Source of the DNA: Phoenix dactylifera
Lineage: Eukaryota; Streptophyta; Magnoliopsida; Arecales; Arecaceae
Direction: 5' to 3'
Length of the DNA stretch: 64,000 bases
Assembly (NCBI RefSeq): GCF_009389715.1
Contig: NW_024067834.1
Span: forward strand, 310,001 to 374,000
Part shown: positions 59,252 through 64,000 of the stretch, one piece after another
Numbering within the stretch: position 1 is the first letter of the stretch
How the letters are laid out: each line of letters starts with the position of its first letter
Program-made: the position numbers and the translations under genes
Notes under the pieces: model-generated
What the model saw: the letters and a program-made list of their open reading frames with translations, nothing else
Database searches by the model: none
Told to the model about the DNA's origin: nothing

Positions 59252-62200
59252 TCATGGGCCAAGATGGTGGTGGACAATATAAGAAGGCGATGGAGAGGGA
59301 GAGGGAGACATGCTGCTAGATATGGTTGGAATGGTGTGGTTATGAACATTAGTGGGGAATGGAGCAGTGGAAGGAGCCTGAGTGCTGGTAGGAAGCGGAA
59401 GACCATATGGTGGTGGTGGTGGTGGTGGGAGTTGGGGACATTGGTAGCATTTGGTGAAGAGACCAAAAGTGTCAATCTGGTGGATGAAGTTGGCCATGCT
59501 AGCCCAACCCCCGAACCCGAATCCCACCACCAGCACCCAACCCACCACAAATGAGTTGATTGTGTACGTGCCAATCCACCTCCCGACGAACCTCGGCGGT
59601 GGCTCCACCGCGTTCTGCAAAGCGCAACAAAAGACGTGTTAGTGTTTAGCTAGCAATATTTATCGCAACGTACGTACTTATGAACTCCTCGAATTTGGGA
59701 TGCTTGCTTATTGTCATGGTGCCTGGACACGGGGTCTGGAAGTGCTACTGGTCGGCTGATAGCCTGGGTGGTGCCAGGTGTGACGTACTCACACGGAGGG
59801 TCGGGTCGGATAACCGAGCCGGCTCACGGATGGGGAGGGTATAAGTAAAATAGGTCGGCGTGCCCACCACACGACCCGGTTTGCCCGCATCGAACATTCT
59901 CTTGGCGGGGTGGGGGGCCCAGTGGGGGCTGCTACGCGGGGTTGGGCTTGTCCCTTCCTCCCCCTGCTCCTCTTTTTTTTTTTATTTTTTTATTTTAGCA
60001 AAAAAAAAAGGTATTGATTCAATTGATTCTATTAAATTCGAAATTCGTTCTTGAAATGCGATTTTCTTACATGTTGCATGCATTTTAGTCCATGGTTAAT
60101 ACAGGTATTATTAGTTAATTGATTTCACCACTAATATTCATATTGTACTGCATCAATCACTCTAGTACGAATGATGCAACAATGTAGGCATGAAATATAG
60201 CTACAGAAATTTACCTTTTAAAATATTTATTTTCGTACAAAACTACAAATTAGCATGAGGAACAAGTTGCTCTCCCCAGAAAAGCATAAGGGGCATGTTA
60301 CTCTGGAGACAGTCAAATCCATTTGTTTACTATATTTAATGTGGTCAGATCTATTGCGTACGCCCCAGTTGTCTGCCGGGTGGGTTTTTTCACTTATCTT
60401 GATCCTGCATTGATGTTATAAATTCTCATTCTGTAACTTATTATCTGCTTTCTTTTCTTCTTCTTCTACGATGTAATTTATGCAGACTGCATACTTTTTT
60501 TTTTTTTCATTTGTTCTGAATAAAATTTAGTGAGTAATGTGAGTTCCTCTCATTACTGTCTATCTTCTAAGAAAAAATAATGCAATAATAATTTTTTTTC
60601 AAGGGGTTAAACGCAAACCAAAAGAAAAAGAATAGAAAAGGCTGAAGATTTTATTTTTTGAAAAAAAAGGGGAAAAAATTACCTCCCGGGCGGCGGCGGA
60701 GCGGAAGGTAAGCATGTGGGCGAGGGAGGGAATGACGTAGACGGTGAAGCTGACGAGGAGGGAGCCGACGGTGGAGTTGATGGGCCCGAAGAAGGGGAAG
60801 ATGATGGCGAGGAACCAGATGGGCACCACCACGGGGAGCCGCGCCGCCGCCCGCTTGCACAAACTCCGGCAGTCGTGGAGCCCCACCAGCTTCTCCCACA
60901 CGAAGTAGAGCGGCGTGCACGCGAACCCGAACGTGATGAACTGGTGCACCAGCATCAGCACCACCGCCGCATCTCTCCACCCCGTCCGCGGCAGCAGAGC
61001 TAAAGCGTTCGAGTGGTCGAGTAGTAGGTCGCCGAACGCCCAGTAGACGCTCGCCGCCGACGGCAAAGTCAGCGTCATCACGTACAACGTCGCTAGCAAG
61101 TAGATCGCCTTGAACTTTTGAGGCTTCCACATCGCATGCATGATCTCCCTGATGATGATATATGTTTTCTCTCATTAATTAGTCCTAGATGGCTATTTAT
61201 CTAGTGTTATTATTAGTATTATTAGCAAACTATTTTTTTTACTTGTAGGGCAAAAAAACAGGATTATGCAGGACGTCGATTGGTCCATATGCATCTGTCG
61301 TAGTCGAGCATGCAGTTGGCATGCATCAGTGGATGCGACTGCCTCCTGCCTTAAAGGCAGTCAATGATAACTTGTTTGCCCGTCAAAATTAAGCATGCGA
61401 ATACTGTCAGCTTTCACAGAGAGAGAGGGTCTTGGCGCTCTACTTTGAAGAGCTAGCTAGTAGCAGTGTTTATGTGATCGAGTGGATGGATAAAGATAAC
61501 AAAGAAGTGAGCGAAGCTGCAGAAGAGAACAAATGTTGCAAGCAGCTGTCTCTAATTTCTTTATTTTGAAATAAAAGAAAGAAAGAGAAAGAAGCACATG
61601 TGTACGTGAGATTTAAAGCGTTAGGGACTCTATCTAACATAGTGAAAGTGTGCATTGTGAAGGTCTTCCAAGTAAGTTGATAAGAAGGAGGGCGAGTGGT
61701 GGGAGGAGTATAATTAATGGTCCCATTTGCTGGTCAAAGAAGAATACAGATCCGGATGATGCATGCACCACTAAAAATAAAAAATATCAGAGAAAAGAAA
61801 GGACGAGGGGGACAGATCACATCACATGGGTTTGATGTGCGGGTTGTGTTTGTTTACGTCGCGTACAGTGGGGAACCCAAGAGCTGTCGCCTTACACTGT
61901 AACAGCGTGCCCACCGAATGTGTAGAGAATGTTTGTGGCGCCTGTAAAGTAGAGAACCAGCTTCGTTGGTCCCGAATGCTTCACTCCCTCCACCTGTCGT
62001 CATTTCATCACCCAACATCCCGCGTTTCAAGAGACAAGCTAGAGAGAGAACAAAACATAAATAGGTTCGGGCTCCTGTGATACAAGAGGAGACTACACAC
62101 CTGGCCATGAAGAAGGGAAGCAATGGTGAGATACCAAGCAGTGTAGGTTGTCATTAGGAGGCCCAAGAAGGACCATATCCTATAGTTGTGGAAGGATGGG

Positions 62201-63081
62201 ATGAACACTGTGGTGGCACAGCAAACCCCAAAAATATAGGTCCATGTCCTCTTGTCCAGCTTGTCATTGATGTAGTATATGTTGCTGACACCGAGGAGAC
62301 ACGGAAACAACCATAGATCAGCCCTCTGTGTGCTCTTTACCCTCCCTGTAGTAATCTTTGGAAAAAAAGGAAGGAACAAGCAAAGAGCAGCTAATACCTA
62401 GCACAAGCAATGAGCTGAATGACGGATCCAAAGAGAAGAAAAGTGCAGTTGAAGGCCAATCCCACGTTCCTCCAGTGCTTCCCTAGCATCCCATCTAGCA
62501 CCTCGAACCACTATTTTTCATAACAAAACAAGAGCGAAAAGCATAACAATTAAAAAAAAAACCCAAGAAAATGGCCTTGGACGGTAGTTGACAGTAAACA
62601 AAGATCAGTGGAGAGAGAAATACCTGGATGACATGGTTCCTGAAGTCCACCTTCTCCCTCTCCTTCCGAGTCCTATACTCCACATAGAGAATGCTGATGA
62701 GGTAAGCCGTCCAGCTACCCATGAGACCATAAAACAGTTGGAACAGGATACCACTCATCATTCCCAGCTGTGAGAAAGAGTACGGGAGTGTAAGTAGCAC
62801 CTGGGCCACCTGAGTGCCAAACCAATCCAATGTCAGTCCATTTTGTGGTGAGAAATGAGAAGAAAGGGAAGGAAACGACGAAAGGGAGTAGCGAAGGGGT
62901 GTTGGACCTGGTTGGAAGCGCAACTGAACCAAGCGTCATAGGCTGAGCCGCCATGCCAGAGGAGGCTGGAGAGCCTTGATTTGACGGTCCTGAAGTCCCC
63001 TTCCTGCTCCATCTCTATGTACCTCCCTACCATCACCGTCTCCACCACCTTGTCCTCGTTCCCGTTCGAGGTCGACCCCAT
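59252..63081 (-). CDS. AUX1/LAX auxin influx carrier, seven exons
   Basis: Exons read on the minus strand: 63,081-62,908; 62,809-62,624; 62,510-62,398; 62,284-62,101; 61,993-61,896; 61,148-60,683; 59,614-59,252. All introns have GT-AG ends and phases join, giving 527 residues. Family blocks appear in order: 'LLWHGGSAYDAWFSCASNQ', 'VAQVLLTLPYSFSQLGMMSG', 'WFEVLDGMLGKHW', 'SNIYYINDKLDKRTWTYIFG', 'VEGVKHSGPTKLVLYFTGAT', 'EIMHAMWKPQKFKAIYLLA', 'HQFITFGFACTPLYFVWEK', 'GFGFGGWASMANFIHQIDTF' and 'CYQC'. About ten or eleven membrane segments are expected. The protein is a plasma-membrane proton symporter that takes up indole-3-acetic acid, shaping auxin flow in roots, vasculature and phyllotaxis. The tail after CYQC is about 60 residues of Pro/Ser/His-rich sequence, longer than in most LAX proteins. 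The last intron (about 1.07 kb) holds a SINE. Which LAX paralogue it is remains open. Confidence 0.94.
59724..60010 (+). mobile_element. SINE copy 3, 5'-truncated, in the last LAX intron
   Basis: Shares 'ggaagtgctactggtcggct', 'gtgacgtactcacacgg', 'ggggagggtat.agtaaaa' and 'gctgctacgcgggg.tggg' with copy 2, then a T-rich stretch and poly(A). It lacks the tRNA-like head, starting at the position equivalent to about 38,568 of copy 2. No clear target duplication is found. Orientation is opposite to the host gene. Confidence 0.85.
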
Positions 63082-63244
63082 CTCCCTCCTTAGCTTTGCG
63101 TGCTCTCTCTACTAGCTCCAAGTTCTCTTGTTCGTTATTCCTTCGTCCTTTCCCTCTCTCCCTTGTTTGCGTTGTAGCCGACGAAATGGCACGGCTAGGA
63201 AGCTACCGTTTGGACTTCCGCTGGGAAAGAAACGGGTTGGCCTT

Positions 63245-63254
63245 CTATTTATAT
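63245..63254 (-). promoter_or_regulatory. TATA box of the LAX gene
   Basis: On the minus strand this reads 'atataaatag', about 165 bases upstream of the ATG at 63,081. The interval would be a 5' UTR of about 130 bases. Confidence 0.65.
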
Positions 63255-63256
63255 TG

Positions 63257-64000
63257 CCTTCCTGCTCCACGCGAGCGGCCCTACCCGGTTCACTCGCGAG
63301 TCCTCTGCACCCGAACCACGAGGGTTCGCCAATCGTGATTAATTAAGAGTAAAGGCCTTATTATTATTATTATTATGTTTAATTAAGAATAAAGTCATAT
63401 TAAAATTATTACATTAATTAATTCTTTTCCCGGTAGCTTTCCACCGCCCGCTAAAATTACTGAAACGCCCTGAAGTGTGTGGCGCCGCACCCATGAAGAG
63501 TATTAACTAATTTTGGATTATACGTGGGTTTCCCATGACGCTTGGCTCTACTCTCACGTACTCGCATACCGGACCCGTTCAATATTAGATGTTACCAATT
63601 GTAGGCCTGGTTGGATCGTGGTCTAAGTTTGGGTTCGGTTTATTCTAGATTCTTTTGACAAGATCTTAATTAAGCATGTCAAGTTCAGTCCGGAACATTG
63701 ACTTCCGGGACGAGAGGGGTCTCTCCTGATTGGTTTAGTTTCTGTCTACTTCTCCACTTTTGCCTCGAAACCAGTTTCTTAGCATATTTATCATTCTATC
63801 ATTCTCCCTCTTTTTGCTTCTTATTGAAATTTAACACCGGTAGAGACTGAACTGATCATCGAATTAAATTTGCGTAAGCCAAATCGGACCATGTCGAGCA
63901 GCTTTGGCATGCAGTAATAAATAGATCAAAGTATAGATGAAAATTATAGACAGTATTGGCATCGTTCGGTCCAACTCCAACTCAAGAATATTTTTTTTAC
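63257..64000. other. Upstream region of the LAX gene to the window end
   Basis: A short (ATT)n run lies at 63,358-63,375. No gene recognised. Confidence 0.5.

Overview
This is nuclear DNA from a flowering plant, most likely a monocot. The real genes are GC-rich and often intronless, they sit in AT-rich spacer, and all the familiar families are plant ones (auxin carrier, ATL RING-H2, plastid J-protein, ARMADILLO REPEAT ONLY, leaf-type FNR). The density of retroelements and the tRNA-headed SINE suggest a large-genome monocot such as a palm; the species is a guess. No bacterial or organellar block, CRISPR array, rRNA or functional tRNA gene was seen.

Layout. 0-5 kb: a proline-rich open frame at the edge, a protodermal-factor-1-like C-terminal fragment, a SINE with target-site duplications, and an intact secreted bulb-lectin-like gene. 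5-14 kb: LTR debris, a 2.84-kb solo LTR with a perfect 5-bp duplication, a frameshifted amidase pseudogene, and a minus-strand LINE fragment. 14-19 kb: a small unknown gene, a broken acidic-repeat ORF, and an ATL RING-H2 gene whose 5' coding part was split by a small poly(A) retroposon. 19-26 kb: a MITE-like element with a long TA tract and several diverged duplications. 26-36 kb: a chloroplast J-domain gene and an ARO armadillo gene, with LINE debris between them. 36-41 kb: LTR-like remnant, second SINE, LINE RNase H fragment.

41,040-54,083 is a young, nearly complete Ty3/gypsy element of the Tat type: two LTRs, PBS, gag, one long open pol with two RNase H domains, two tandem-repeat arrays, an antisense ORF, and PPT. 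Its gag and its antisense ORF carry frameshifts, so it looks non-autonomous although recent. Next to it lies a leaf-type ferredoxin-NADP reductase pseudogene, then a tandem non-coding duplication, then a complete seven-exon AUX1/LAX auxin influx carrier on the minus strand with a third SINE in its last intron.

The genes do not form a pathway. The order J11-like, ARO, FNR is notable because, from memory of Arabidopsis loci, ARO3 neighbours J11 and ARO2 neighbours LFNR1, so this window may keep the ancestral triplet. I did not find a convincing new biological system. The most informative observations are the ATL gene reconstructed across a retroposon insertion, the nested satellite arrays in the Tat element, and the J11-ARO-FNR neighbourhood.
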